NCBI GenBank assembly: GCA_019113005.1
Contig: DXIE01000035.1
Location: 55,093-119,092, forward strand
Origin: Candidatus Butyricicoccus avistercoris
GTDB lineage: Bacteria; Bacillota; Clostridia; Oscillospirales; Butyricicoccaceae
Direction of reading: 5' to 3'
DNA length: 64,000 nt
The translations under genes were made by a program, and so were the position numbers. Positions within the stretch are counted from its first letter, which is position 1, and every line of letters begins with the position of its first letter. The notes under the pieces were generated by a model, which worked only from the letters and a program-made list of their open reading frames with translations, was not told where the DNA came from and made no database searches. Shown here piece by piece: positions 1 to 8,953 of the stretch.

Positions 1-305
1 AATGCTGCTATTTTTTCAACTGAATAGTTTATATTTTGTTTGGAAATAAGCGGTTTTGAAACCAAAATTGTGACAATATATGTTATAATAGACGCTATTA
101 ATGCTAAAATTAAACCATGTAAAAGTTCACTGTCAAACTCCAGCTGATAAGATACCACTATCACAAGTGGTGACACTATCATTAAAAGCAGATTTGACAA
201 TCTTTTATTTGCTTTTTCATCTATTATCCCTGTTTTAAATGCAATAATACCAACTATAAGTATTATAAACATTTCTAACATTTTCTCTAATACAATTAAA
301 TACAT
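1..305 (-). CDS. AEC-family (auxin efflux carrier-like) permease, N-terminal fragment
   Basis: The 5' part of a gene that runs off the left edge of the window; about 101 codons are visible. The translation has a first membrane helix (IILIVGIIAFKTGII), then the pattern KanKRLSNLLLMIVSPLVI that is typical of the start of AEC permeases, and a third hydrophobic stretch. AEC proteins are 8-10 helix secondary carriers, usually for organic acids or amino acids; the substrate cannot be told here. I chose the ATG at 303-305 because AAAGGA lies six bases upstream; a second ATG at 279-281 is possible. The gene overlaps the end of the upstream MATE gene by ten bases, so the two are probably co-transcribed. 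Confidence 0.7.
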   Translation of the reverse strand, partial: MYLIVLEKMLEMFIILIVGIIAFKTGIIDEKANKRLSNLLLMIVSPLVIVVSYQLEFDSELLHGLILALIASIITYIVTILVSKPLISKQNINYSVEKIAA

Positions 306-1639
306 GTTTTTTCCTTTTTAAGTAATTTTCTAATTGTTATAATATAAGATATTGCAAGAGGTAAAAGTGAACCTGGCCATGCAAGTGTATATGCTACACA
401 TATTCCTGTAAAACCAAAATATTTAGATAATATAATACAACCTACTGCACGCATTATAAGCTCCATAACACCTGCTATCGTAGGGACTAAGCCTTGCCCT
501 AATCCTTGAAGTGTATATCTTAAAATGAATAAAAGTGATAATGACCAATAAAGCACACATGTCACCTGTAAATAAGTAACTGCCATATCATTTACTATTG
601 GTGCATCTTTGATAAATATACCTGAAAGAGGTCTTGCAGCAAAAAATGCAAGTGCTGTGATAACAGCTGTGTATGAAAGCGACATTGCAGAGCATCTTCT
701 AACACCTGTTTGTATACGTTTCATTTCACCTGCACCATAATTTTGTGCGGCATATGTTGCCATTGTAAGACCAAATGAATTAAGAGGTGTTAATATAATT
801 TGCTCTACCTTTTGTGCAGCAGTAAATGCAGCTACACTTGTTTCACCTTGTGAATTAAGTACAATCTGTAAAGTTATAATTCCTATACTTATAATTGAAG
901 CCTGAAAACCCATAGGCATGCCAACACTTAAATGTTGAATTATCTCACTATTTGTGAGTTTAAAATCGCTTTTTTTAACATGAAGTATTGGGAATTTTTT
1001 TGCAATATAAATTATACAAAGCACACCTGACACAATTTGTGATATAACAGTCGCAAGGGCTGCACCCGCTACACCTATGTTAAGCCCTAAAATAAAAGCA
1101 AAATCCAATATTATATTTAAAATGCTTGCAATAACAAGAAAAATAAGCGGTGTTCTACTGTCACCTAATGCACGAAGTACATTAGAAAGAACATTAAACA
1201 TCATAACCGCAAAAATACCTATAAAAATAATTATAAGATAACTATAAGCATCGTCAATAATCTTTGCTGGTGTATTCATTATTTCAAGTATCCATCTTGT
1301 TGCAGGAACTGAAATAATAGTTAAAACAATAGTTACAGCAACAGCTATTACTATATTAGCTGCAAAACTTCGCCTTACACCGTCATAATCCTCAGCACCA
1401 AAATATCTGGCAGTTACAATAGCCAAGCCTGAGCTTACACCTTGAGCAAATCCTATAATTAAAAATACTATACTACCTGTACAGCCAACCGCCGCAAGTG
1501 CATTTACACCAAGTGTTCTGCCAACAATAAGTGTGTCCATCATATTATAAAATTGCTGGAACAGATTACCACCTAAAAGCGGAAGTGTGAACAGAAAAAT
1601 AAGGCGGGCAGGCCCACCTGATGTCATGGATTTTGTCAT
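296..1639 (-). CDS. MATE family multidrug/Na+ exporter
   Basis: A 447-residue polytopic membrane protein with about twelve helices in two homologous halves. The N-terminus (MTSGGPARLIFLFTLPLL, then FQQFYNMMDTLIVGR) is the classic MATE opening of clostridial NorM/DinF-like exporters, which expel cationic drugs or metabolites using Na+ or H+ gradients. The open frame extends to a GTG at 1651, but I prefer the ATG at 1637-1639 because family members begin with MTxxMTxG and a GAGTGG stretch lies upstream. Its 3' end overlaps the AEC permease start. The substrate is unknown. A second, diverged MATE gene lies at 55.8 kb. Confidence 0.9.
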   Translation of the reverse strand: MTKSMTSGGPARLIFLFTLPLLGGNLFQQFYNMMDTLIVGRTLGVNALAAVGCTGSIVFLIIGFAQGVSSGLAIVTARYFGAEDYDGVRRSFAANIVIAVAVTIVLTIISVPATRWILEIMNTPAKIIDDAYSYLIIIFIGIFAVMMFNVLSNVLRALGDSRTPLIFLVIASILNIILDFAFILGLNIGVAGAALATVISQIVSGVLCIIYIAKKFPILHVKKSDFKLTNSEIIQHLSVGMPMGFQASIISIGIITLQIVLNSQGETSVAAFTAAQKVEQIILTPLNSFGLTMATYAAQNYGAGEMKRIQTGVRRCSAMSLSYTAVITALAFFAARPLSGIFIKDAPIVNDMAVTYLQVTCVLYWSLSLLFILRYTLQGLGQGLVPTIAGVMELIMRAVGCIILSKYFGFTGICVAYTLAWPGSLLPLAISYIITIRKLLKKEKTCI

Positions 1640-1735
1640 AAAAAATACCACTCTTTCTCTTGATTTCCGCTATCAGATTACACCATTATTAAAAAATATT
1701 AAATACTCATAATTAACAAAAAAACATATCATTTT

Positions 1736-2617
1736 TTATTTATTTTCTTCAAGTTTATATAAGTCTGCAACATCATAAATTGCTATATATGCCATAGGGT
1801 CTATTTTATGAACTATCTCACGCATACTGCTTATTTGAAAACGGTTTAATACTATCCAAACAACCTTTCTATTTGTTCCAGAAAAATAGCCTTTCGCATC
1901 TAATATAGTAATTCCTTGTTCAAATGTACTTGATAATTTTTTGCAAACTTGCTCATGGTTTGTTGTAACTATATATACGGATTTTGCTCTGTCAAAACCT
2001 TCAACAATAGCATCAACCATTTTTAATGCTGCCATATAAGTAACAATAGAGTAAAGTGGTAAAATCCAGCTATTAATCGAAAAACCACATATAATATATA
2101 AAATTATATTATATCCCATAACAAATGTTCCAACTGACATTCCAAGTTTTTTAGCAAATATAACTGCCATTACTTCTATACCGTCCATAGCTCCACCAAA
2201 ACGAATTGCAAGACCACTTCCAAAACCAGAAATTATACCACCAAATAAAGCACATAATAACAAATCTGAACCCGCAAGTGGAGAGGCAATACTTACATCT
2301 ATTGGCAATATATCTGTTATAAGCCATGCAAAAAGTGAATAAATAGTAACAGTATAAATCGCATAAAATGTAAATAATTTACCTTGTCTTTTTAAACCAT
2401 ATAAGAATAATGGGAAATTTAAAACCATCAAAAACAACGAAAGTCCATATTTCTCAGGTGTAAGCTGAGATAATAACATTGAAGTGCCTGAAATTCCACT
2501 ATCATATAAATTAACAGGAGATAAAAAAACTGTTATTCCAAATGCATTTATAATTCCTGCTAATGTAAGAAAAATTAATTTTTTTAATTCAATTTCTTTT
2601 ATGTATTTAAATTTCAC
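1736..2617 (-). CDS. YitT family membrane protein (DUF2179 C-terminal domain)
   Basis: 293 residues. The first 200 contain five to six membrane helices of the YitT type (LTLAGIINAFGITVFLSPVN; GGIISGFGSGLAIRFGGAMDGIEV). The last 85 or so form the soluble DUF2179 domain (AKSVYIVTTNHEQV ... MREIVHKIDPMAYIAIYDV). YitT proteins are common in Firmicutes, and their molecular role is not firmly known. The start is GTG, sharing one base with the TAG stop of the upstream acetyltransferase gene, which implies translational coupling. No oddities seen. Confidence 0.9.
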   Translation of the reverse strand: MKFKYIKEIELKKLIFLTLAGIINAFGITVFLSPVNLYDSGISGTSMLLSQLTPEKYGLSLFLMVLNFPLFLYGLKRQGKLFTFYAIYTVTIYSLFAWLITDILPIDVSIASPLAGSDLLLCALFGGIISGFGSGLAIRFGGAMDGIEVMAVIFAKKLGMSVGTFVMGYNIILYIICGFSINSWILPLYSIVTYMAALKMVDAIVEGFDRAKSVYIVTTNHEQVCKKLSSTFEQGITILDAKGYFSGTNRKVVWIVLNRFQISSMREIVHKIDPMAYIAIYDVADLYKLEENK

Positions 2618-3030
2618 TATTCAATCTCCTTTTTCATTAAAATATGTGGACAAAATTCGTCCATGTAAATTTCTCCCTCTGCTTTAAAGCCACATTTTTC
2701 ATAAAAATTTTTTGCTCTAAGCTGTGATGATAATTCTATTTTTTTACCGCCTAAATCTTTTATAACCTGCTCTGCTTTTTTCATAAGCTCTATGCCATAA
2801 TCCCTCCCCCTATATTCTTTTATAATGGCAAAACGCCCTATATGATAACTATTTCCTTCTGAAAATATTCTGCATGTAGCTATGGCTTTGTTATCTAAGT
2901 AACCAACTATATGTGTTGCAATATTATCTATGTCATCAAATTCCTGTTTAAATCCCTGTTCCTCCTTGAAAACCTTTAATCTTATTTTACTTGCATCATC
3001 AATTAGTTTTTCGCTTACTTTAAAATCCAT
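2617..3030 (-). CDS. GNAT family N-acetyltransferase (YjcF/ElaA-like)
   Basis: 137 residues, a single GNAT domain. The N-terminal RLKVFKEEQGF...EFDDID block resembles the YjcF/ElaA subgroup. The acetyl-CoA loop appears as EYRGRDYGIELM (about residues 70-81), and the C-terminal FYEKCGFKAEG is the usual final strand. It would transfer an acetyl group from acetyl-CoA to an unknown small molecule or protein amine. A good AAAGGAGA ribosome site precedes the ATG. The stop overlaps the start of the YitT gene by one base, so the two form an operon. Confidence 0.85.
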   Translation of the reverse strand: MDFKVSEKLIDDASKIRLKVFKEEQGFKQEFDDIDNIATHIVGYLDNKAIATCRIFSEGNSYHIGRFAIIKEYRGRDYGIELMKKAEQVIKDLGGKKIELSSQLRAKNFYEKCGFKAEGEIYMDEFCPHILMKKEIE

Positions 3031-3056
3031 TTTTCATTCTCCTTTATGCATAAAAT

Positions 3057-3081
3057 ACTCCCGAATATAGTATTCGGGAGT
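3057..3081 (-). terminator. hairpin after the deacetylase gene
   Basis: An 11-base perfect stem (ACTCCCGAATA / TATTCGGGAGT) around a three-base loop, just after the stop of the deacetylase gene and before the acetyltransferase gene. On the minus strand it is followed by ATTTTATG, a weak T tract, so termination may be partial. Confidence 0.55.
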
Positions 3082-3089
3082 TTATATGT

Positions 3090-4235
3090 TTATTTTACTT
3101 TCATATTAACACTATTTGTGTTAACATCGTATGCAATTTGCACTCCAAAAGCATCACAAAGCTCTCTTATAGATATATAATTATTATTTTCAATATTATA
3201 TGAAGCAAAATTTTCTAATGTCCCAGTGCTTTTTTTCGCTTGTTTTACAGCCACATCTGCTTTACCTGAAAGCTCTGAGCCTATAAAACTATATTCACTA
3301 TTTTTTGTAATTGTAATTTTATTATTTGCAAAATCTATTGCAAATTCAGTCTGTGTTCCATCTAATATGGCAGCAAAATCACGCAGTTTTATATAATTCG
3401 TATCATCAATTAAATATGATGTTATATTAACAGGCTTTGAATTAATATAAAATTTACAAGCACTTGGAATAGCTTTAACTATACCCTTGTTAAGCTGAGG
3501 TAAACTTGATAAATAAGCAAAATCATAACCTTGATTTTTAAGATTTGTTATAAATGTATCCAAAATACCTGCATTAGTTGAAGATGTAGGGTGTAAAAGT
3601 ATAATTGCACCGTTATGCATACGTTTATTTAAGATATTTAACGCACTTTCATATGACGGTTGGTTATTTTCGTCCCAATCTGCATAGGCTACACTCCATA
3701 AAATCGTGTTATAACCTAAATATTGCAGAGTTTGAAGTTTATTATATGTATAAGAGCCTTCTGGTGGTCTAAAATATGGGTCTAAACGTTTTCCCGTTAA
3801 ATTTTGAAATTTTATACTTAAATTATCCACTTCATTTATAAGTTTAGTATTTGATATCTTTGTTATATTAGGGTGATTGCTTGTGTGATTTCCCACTATA
3901 TGACCATCATTTGACATACGTTTAACTATCTCTGGATTTGCATCTATATAATGTTCTAAAATGAAAAATGCAGCGGGTACATTTTGCTTTTTAAGTACAT
4001 CTAAAATTTTTGTTGTATAACCATTTTCATAACCTGCATCGAAAGTTAAATATACGGTTTTCTTTGAGGTATCGCCCAAAAAGTATGTATTATACTGTGC
4101 AAGTGTCTGAGCTGAATCTTCACCATTTGGTGGCTGATTTACACCATTTGTATATGAAAGTCCCCAGTTTGTAGCGTATACACTCGAAAATAAAACAGAT
4201 GATATTAAAATACTTGATACTATTTTTTTAATCAT
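3090..4235 (-). CDS. polysaccharide deacetylase, PdaA-like, with C-terminal stalk-binding domain
   Basis: 381 residues. Residues 1-21 form a signal peptide. Residues about 55-245 are a NodB-type deacetylase domain: LTFDAGYENG (D66), the zinc-binding GNHTSNHP (H117, H121) and FRPPEGSY. The WGLSY start and YENGYT pattern match PdaA, which removes the acetyl group from N-acetylmuramic acid to make the muramic-delta-lactam of spore cortex. Residues about 255-381 carry two copper-amine-oxidase-N-like repeats (YIKLRDFAAIL, YISIRELCDAF), which probably anchor the enzyme at the cell surface. A role in spore cortex is inferred from the family; vegetative peptidoglycan editing is also possible. The gene is separated by a hairpin from the following operon. 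Confidence 0.85.
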   Translation of the reverse strand: MIKKIVSSILISSVLFSSVYATNWGLSYTNGVNQPPNGEDSAQTLAQYNTYFLGDTSKKTVYLTFDAGYENGYTTKILDVLKKQNVPAAFFILEHYIDANPEIVKRMSNDGHIVGNHTSNHPNITKISNTKLINEVDNLSIKFQNLTGKRLDPYFRPPEGSYTYNKLQTLQYLGYNTILWSVAYADWDENNQPSYESALNILNKRMHNGAIILLHPTSSTNAGILDTFITNLKNQGYDFAYLSSLPQLNKGIVKAIPSACKFYINSKPVNITSYLIDDTNYIKLRDFAAILDGTQTEFAIDFANNKITITKNSEYSFIGSELSGKADVAVKQAKKSTGTLENFASYNIENNNYISIRELCDAFGVQIAYDVNTNSVNMKVK

Positions 4236-4495
4236 ATAAATACCCCCTATCTTATATGATTATTTTACCAAATAATTAAAGATATGTACAGAATTTATAA
4301 TAATATTATTATTTTTAATGAGTTATTATATTAAATAAATAAAATAAATGTAAAATATTAAACCATTTTTTATTTAAAAATCGAGTTTTTTTATCTAAGT
4401 TTCATTGTGTTATACAAAATATTACAGCAAAATTCGTATAAAAGTTATAAAATATGCAACTTTGATACAAAATACTAGAATAAAAACCTTTCTTA

Positions 4496-4504
4496 TGTTA
4501 TAAT
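4496..4504 (+). promoter_or_regulatory. extended -10 promoter for the APC transporter gene
   Basis: TGTTATAAT, an extended -10 element (TG-n-TATAAT), 41 bases before the ATG, with no convincing -35 box. The 300-base region upstream (4236-4495) is very AT-rich and contains no other recognisable feature. Confidence 0.55.
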
Positions 4505-4545
4505 ATTTGTTGTTCGTTTTAAAATTAAATAAAGGTAGGTGTCGC

Positions 4546-5987
4546 ATGGAAAACTCTAAGAAAATCAAGTGGTATACACTTGGATTTATGGCGTTCTCCA
4601 CTGTATGGGGATTCGGAAACGTTCTTAACGGTTTCGTTTATTTCAACGGTACACAGGTTATCTTCAGCTGGATTCTGATGTTCGCTCTGTACTTTGTTCC
4701 TTATGCACTTATGGTTGGTGAGCTTGGCTCTGCTTTCAAAAATTCAGGCGGTGGCGTTAGCTCTTGGATTCATGAAACTATCGGTGCTAAATGTGCATAT
4801 TATGCAGGTTGGACTTACTGGGCTTGTCATATTACCTATATCGCAAGTAAAGGTAGTGGCGGCTTAAAGGCTCTTAGCTGGATGGTATTCCAAAATGGTA
4901 CAACTTACGATAAATTCCCAACTCATTATGTACAGATTGCAACTTTAGTTGTATTCCTGTTCTTCTGCTGGGTTGCTAGCCGTGGTTTAAACCCACTGAA
5001 AAAGCTAACAACTATTGCTGGTACAAGTATGTTCGTAATGTCCATTCTTTACATCATTATGATGTTTGCAGCTCCAGTTATCAATCCTAACGGTGGTTTT
5101 GTTTCCCTTAATTTCTCTTGGGATAACATTATTCCTCAGTTTAACGTACAGTATTTTACTTCTCTTTCCATTCTTGTATTTGCAGTTGGTGGTTGTGAGA
5201 AGATTTCTCCTTACGTTAACAAGGTTGAAAACCCATCTAAGGGCTTCCCTCGTGGTATGATTTCTCTGGCTATCATGGTTGTAGTTTGTGCTATGCTTGG
5301 TACAGTTGCTATGGGTATGATGTTTGACCCTGCTGTTATCAATGGCAGCACTGAGAGCTTTAACTCTTACGTTTCCAACGGCTCTTACTGGGCATTCCAG
5401 AAGCTCGGTGAATACTATGGCGTTGGTAATGCACTAATGATTATTTACGCTGCATGTAATGCTATTGGTCAGTTCTCTACTCTGGTACTGAGTATTGATG
5501 CTCCACTGCGTATGCTTCTTGATAACGAAGATGCAAGACAGTTTATCCCATCTGCACTTCTTAAGAAAAACAAGTATGGTGCTTATATCAACGGCATCTG
5601 GATGGTAGTAATTCTATCTGGTGCAATCATTGTTGTTCAGATTTTCGGTGGTTCTGGTGCGGCTGGCGTATTAACTCAGCTAAACAAGCTTAACTCTGTA
5701 ACAATGCCTCTGCGTTATCTGTGGGTATTTACCGCTTATATCGCTCTAAGAACATTTGGCAAGAAATTTAACCCAGAATATCGCTTTACAAAATCTCAGC
5801 CACTTGCTATTATTGCTGGTGTTTGGTGTGTTTTGTTGTAACAGCAGCTTGCTGTATCCTTGGTATGTATGTGAAGGGCGACCTTTACTCTACTATGCTT
5901 AATGTAATCACTCCATTTGTACTGACTGCACTTGGTCTGATTATGCCAATTATTAAGAAAAACGAAAAAACAAAAACGAACATTTAA
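4546..5987 (+). pseudogene. APC-family amino acid transporter with a late frameshift
   Basis: An amino acid/polyamine/organocation permease. The reading frame from the ATG at 4546 (after AGGTAGGTG) runs through about eleven helices and stops at 5839-5841. The -1 frame then continues without a break from 5838 to the TAA at 5985-5987, encoding VTAACCILGMYVKGDLYS, a last hydrophobic helix and a basic tail (KKNEKTKTNI). Removing one TG from the TGTG run near 5827-5830 restores WCFVVTAACC and a 479-residue protein. A two-base duplication or a sequencing error is therefore the simplest explanation. The rest of the protein shows no decay and the codon use is that of a well-expressed gene. N-terminal WGFGNVLNGFVYF and GGCEKISPYVNKVENP are APC-like, of the glutamate/GABA-type subgroup. 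The substrate is probably an amino acid. Confidence 0.8.
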
Positions 5988-6011
5988 GAGATTACCTCTC
6001 TTTAAAAAGGT

Positions 6012-6045
6012 GGGCGGGAGTTAATTTCCGCCCTCTTTTATTTTT
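6012..6045 (+). terminator. rho-independent terminator after the APC gene
   Basis: Stem GGGCGG / CCGCCC (extended by two weaker pairs) with a short loop, followed by TCTTTTATTTTT. Confidence 0.85.
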
Positions 6046-6056
6046 ACACCTGTTTA

Positions 6057-6065
6057 TGTTATACT
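6057..6065 (+). promoter_or_regulatory. extended -10 promoter for the M18 aminopeptidase
   Basis: TGTTATACT, an extended -10 box directly after the preceding terminator and 31 bases before the ATG. No clear -35. Confidence 0.5.
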
Positions 6066-6096
6066 ATAAAAATAAATAACTTGGAGGATTATTAAA

Positions 6097-7410
6097 ATGT
6101 TTGAAAAAACATCTAAAAATGTAATTGAATTTATAAGCAAATGCCCTAGCTGTTTTCATGCGGTAAATGAGCTTTCAAAAATGCTTGATGAGGCAGGTTT
6201 TACACACCTTAAAGAGTGTGAAAAGTGGGATTTAAAGCGTGGCGGTAAATATTACACCACAAGAAACGGTTCTTCCATTATCGCATTTAACATCGGTGAA
6301 AAACTTGACAATTATCACTTCCAGATTACTTCTTCCCATAGCGACTCACCTAATCTTAAAATTAAAGAACGTGCAGAAATTAAAGGCAAGGGCGATTATG
6401 TTAAGCTAAACACTGAGGTTTACGGCGGAATGATTTCCTCCACTTGGCTTGACCGTCCGCTTTCTATTGCAGGTCGAGTGCTTGTTAAGGACGGAAATAC
6501 TATCTGTTCCAAGCTGCTCAAATTTGATAGAGATTTAGTGCTTATCCCTAACCTTGCTATTCATTTAAACCGTGAGGTTAATAACGGTATGAAGTACAGC
6601 AATCAGACTGATATGCTGCCACTGTTCTCTGCTGGCGAATGTGATAGCTATGATGAGCTTATTGCAAATGAACTCGGTGTTGATAAAGAGGATATCTTAA
6701 GCAAGGATTTATATTTATATCCTCGCACACAGGCAAGTATTTGGGGTGCAAAAAAAGAGTTTATCTCCTCTGCTCGTCTTGATGACTTACAATGTGCTTA
6801 TACTTCCCTAACCGCTTTTATTAACGCTAATAATGAACATGCGGTTAATGTATATTCTTGTTTTGACAATGAAGAAGTAGGCTCTGGCACAAAGCAAGGT
6901 GCATTATCTACATTCTTATATGATGTACTTCAGCGTTTAAACACTGGTTTAGGCTTTACAAATGAGGACTATTATACAGCAGTTGCAAAGAGCTTTATGG
7001 TTTCCTGTGATAATGCACACGCTGTACACCCTAACCACCCAGAAAAGACCGATGCTGAAAACTGCACATATCTAAACAAGGGCATTGTAATTAAGTTCTC
7101 TGCTAATCAGAAGTATACAACCGATGCTATAAGTGCATCTGTATTCATTGAAATTTGTAACCGTGCTAATGCACCTGTACAGAAGTTTGTGAACCACAGC
7201 GATATTGCAGGCGGCAGTACACTTGGTAATCTGTCCTCACAGAAGGTTTCTATGCATACTGTTGATATTGGTCTGCCTCAGCTTTCCATGCACTCTGCTT
7301 ATGAAACCGCTGGTGTTAAGGACTCAAAATATATGATTGATGCACTTACCGAATTTTACAACACCAATCTGTTAATTACTGACAGTGAGCAGATTGTATT
7401 TTCTAAGTAA
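6097..7410 (+). CDS. M18 family aminopeptidase (aspartyl aminopeptidase-like)
   Basis: 437 residues, the usual length for bacterial M18 zinc aminopeptidases, which release N-terminal residues from cytosolic peptides. Metal and catalytic motifs are visible: HSDSP (H81, D83), SARLDDLQ near residue 228, FDNEEVGSGTKQGA near 257, and NHSDIAGGSTLGN and MHSAYETAG towards the C-terminus. TTGGAGGA precedes the ATG by eight bases. It has its own promoter after the terminator of the amino-acid transporter gene; the pairing suggests peptide or amino-acid use. The following membrane-protein gene begins six bases after its stop and is probably co-transcribed. Confidence 0.92.
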   Translation: MFEKTSKNVIEFISKCPSCFHAVNELSKMLDEAGFTHLKECEKWDLKRGGKYYTTRNGSSIIAFNIGEKLDNYHFQITSSHSDSPNLKIKERAEIKGKGDYVKLNTEVYGGMISSTWLDRPLSIAGRVLVKDGNTICSKLLKFDRDLVLIPNLAIHLNREVNNGMKYSNQTDMLPLFSAGECDSYDELIANELGVDKEDILSKDLYLYPRTQASIWGAKKEFISSARLDDLQCAYTSLTAFINANNEHAVNVYSCFDNEEVGSGTKQGALSTFLYDVLQRLNTGLGFTNEDYYTAVAKSFMVSCDNAHAVHPNHPEKTDAENCTYLNKGIVIKFSANQKYTTDAISASVFIEICNRANAPVQKFVNHSDIAGGSTLGNLSSQKVSMHTVDIGLPQLSMHSAYETAGVKDSKYMIDALTEFYNTNLLITDSEQIVFSK

Positions 7411-7415
7411 GCCGT

Positions 7416-8057
7416 ATGAAAAAACAGATTTATATAGATAATCTTTATTTAACAAAAAAACTCACACCTGAATACAAAGATTTTTTTAATAATATTTTAG
7501 ATAATATATGTAGCATAAATTCACTCACCGATTTAGAGAAAAGCTCAGCTGCAAACTATGCACTCGAGCAGTGTTTAGAGGCAGTAAATGAAAATAAGCC
7601 TTTAAAAACAGTTTTTCCCGAAAGCATAAAAGAATGTGTAAAGAAATTTACAAAAAAATCTACACTTCAAGCTATGAAGAAAAAACTTTGTCAACAAGAT
7701 TATGAAAAAGTGATAATTTCAAGCATTTGGATTGTTTTTACACTCAGTATGCTGTTATTCTTTTTAAATAATCTTATAACTGGCAAATATCTTATAAATT
7801 ACTGGCTTGATGCTTTAATCGGTTGTGTTGCAGGTGCTATTGCATTTCAAAACTATCGCATTAAACACAGAATTATAAAACGCTATAATTTCAAAAAGAT
7901 TTATAAATATCTTGATATTGTAACTGTTTTAACTTGTGTATTTATAAAGATTATCTCTAAGAGCAACTTTGATATAACATATTTACTGCTTGTAATATCA
8001 TTTTTTGTGACAAAGAAAAACATCACTCCTGAATTTGAAGTGATGCTCAAAAAATAA
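7416..8057 (+). CDS. membrane protein of unknown function
   Basis: 213 residues, not recognised. Residues 1-95 look soluble and helical; the rest has about four hydrophobic segments (residues 103-125, 131-147, 163-178, 187-199) separated by a very basic stretch (NYRIKHRIIKRYNFKK). It begins five bases after the aminopeptidase stop codon with only a weak ribosome site (AAGTAAG), so translation may depend on the upstream gene. The general plan resembles small DUF1129/DUF1700-like membrane proteins of Firmicutes, but I see no diagnostic motif. Confidence 0.7.
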   Translation: MKKQIYIDNLYLTKKLTPEYKDFFNNILDNICSINSLTDLEKSSAANYALEQCLEAVNENKPLKTVFPESIKECVKKFTKKSTLQAMKKKLCQQDYEKVIISSIWIVFTLSMLLFFLNNLITGKYLINYWLDALIGCVAGAIAFQNYRIKHRIIKRYNFKKIYKYLDIVTVLTCVFIKIISKSNFDITYLLLVISFFVTKKNITPEFEVMLKK

Positions 8058-8067
8058 AAAATTAAAA

Positions 8068-8110
8068 CATCGTGCTGTGGCTTTTTCGGTCAAGCACGAT
8101 GTTTATTTTA
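8068..8110. terminator. bidirectional terminator between convergent genes
   Basis: Stem CATCGTGCT / AGCACGATG (8068-8076 with 8093-8101), with A-rich sequence on its left and T-rich sequence on its right. It can therefore end transcripts from both the membrane-protein gene (plus) and the YmdB-like gene (minus). Confidence 0.8.
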
Positions 8111-8881
8111 TTTACAAAAGATACGTTTAATATCTATACATTTTTTAGTAGTGGTATCAATATCGAAAATAATTCCGCCTAAAGCACATTCACCCTCTGC
8201 TGTTTGGAAAGTTTCGGTTAAATCTCCCCTAAACATAGCGATAGACTGCTGTGGTTTTACACCTAAAACAGACCATATAGGGCCTGTCATACCAATATCA
8301 GTTATATAGCCTGTGCCTTTTGGATTTATTCGCTCATCTGCGGTCTGTACATGTGTATGTGTACCATAAACGGCTGAAACTCTAGAGTCAAGATAAAAAC
8401 CCATAGCGAGTTTTTCACTTGTTGCGGCTGCATGGATTTCACATACAGCTATATCATATTTGCCATTCATCTGACGAAGTATTTTATCGGCTGCTAAAAA
8501 TGGATTATCAGGGCCAAAAGCCATTTCACATCTGCCTATTAAATTCATAACAAGCACACGATAACCTAAAGCATCATATATGCCAAAGCCTTCCCCTGGG
8601 GCTTGTGGTGCAAGGTTTGCTGGTCTAAGTATATATTTATTATCCTCAAGATATGGCACTATTTGGCGTCTATTCCATACATGATTTCCAAGCGTTATAA
8701 CATCTGCACCAGCTGCAAATATATCATCTGCTTGCTGTGGAAATATTCCAACACCTGCACAGTTTTCACCGTTAACAATGGTGAAATCTATTTTATTTTC
8801 CTGTTTAATCTGTCTTAATCTGCGTTTTAAATGTTGCAGACCTGCTGAACCTACTACATCACCTACTGCTAAAACTTTCAT
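8108..8881 (-). CDS. YmdB-like metallophosphoesterase (TIGR00282 family)
   Basis: 257 residues, full family length. In Bacillus subtilis YmdB is a di-metal 2',3'-cyclic-AMP phosphodiesterase that controls the switch between motility and biofilm. All expected metal ligands are present: GDVVG (D8), NGENCAG (E39, N40), GNHVW (N67), the His of EIHAAATSEK, and GTHTHVQTADE (two His). The usual DFHAEATSEK is altered to EIHAAATSEK, keeping the His. Here the gene stands alone between terminators, not next to rny as in many Firmicutes. Function is inferred from family membership. Confidence 0.88.
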   Translation of the reverse strand: MKVLAVGDVVGSAGLQHLKRRLRQIKQENKIDFTIVNGENCAGVGIFPQQADDIFAAGADVITLGNHVWNRRQIVPYLEDNKYILRPANLAPQAPGEGFGIYDALGYRVLVMNLIGRCEMAFGPDNPFLAADKILRQMNGKYDIAVCEIHAAATSEKLAMGFYLDSRVSAVYGTHTHVQTADERINPKGTGYITDIGMTGPIWSVLGVKPQQSIAMFRGDLTETFQTAEGECALGGIIFDIDTTTKKCIDIKRIFCK

Positions 8882-8904
8882 ATTATCTCCTATTTAAAAA
8901 ATAA

Positions 8905-8940
8905 AAAGCGGACAAGGAAAACACTTGTCCGCTTTTTTTC
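8905..8940 (-). terminator. terminator after prs
   Basis: Thirteen-base stem (AAAAGCGGACAAG / CTTGTCCGCTTTT) with a short loop, located just after the prs stop on the minus strand and followed there by TTTTTATTTTTT. It also has a T tract in the plus direction. Confidence 0.85.
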
Positions 8941-8953
8941 TAATTAGTAAAAC

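Noticed and set aside
5824..5841. Programmed -1 ribosomal frameshift in the APC gene
   Set aside because: There is no canonical X XXY YYZ slippery heptamer in frame at the junction and no obvious downstream stimulator; a TG duplication explains it more simply. Still not excluded by sequence alone.
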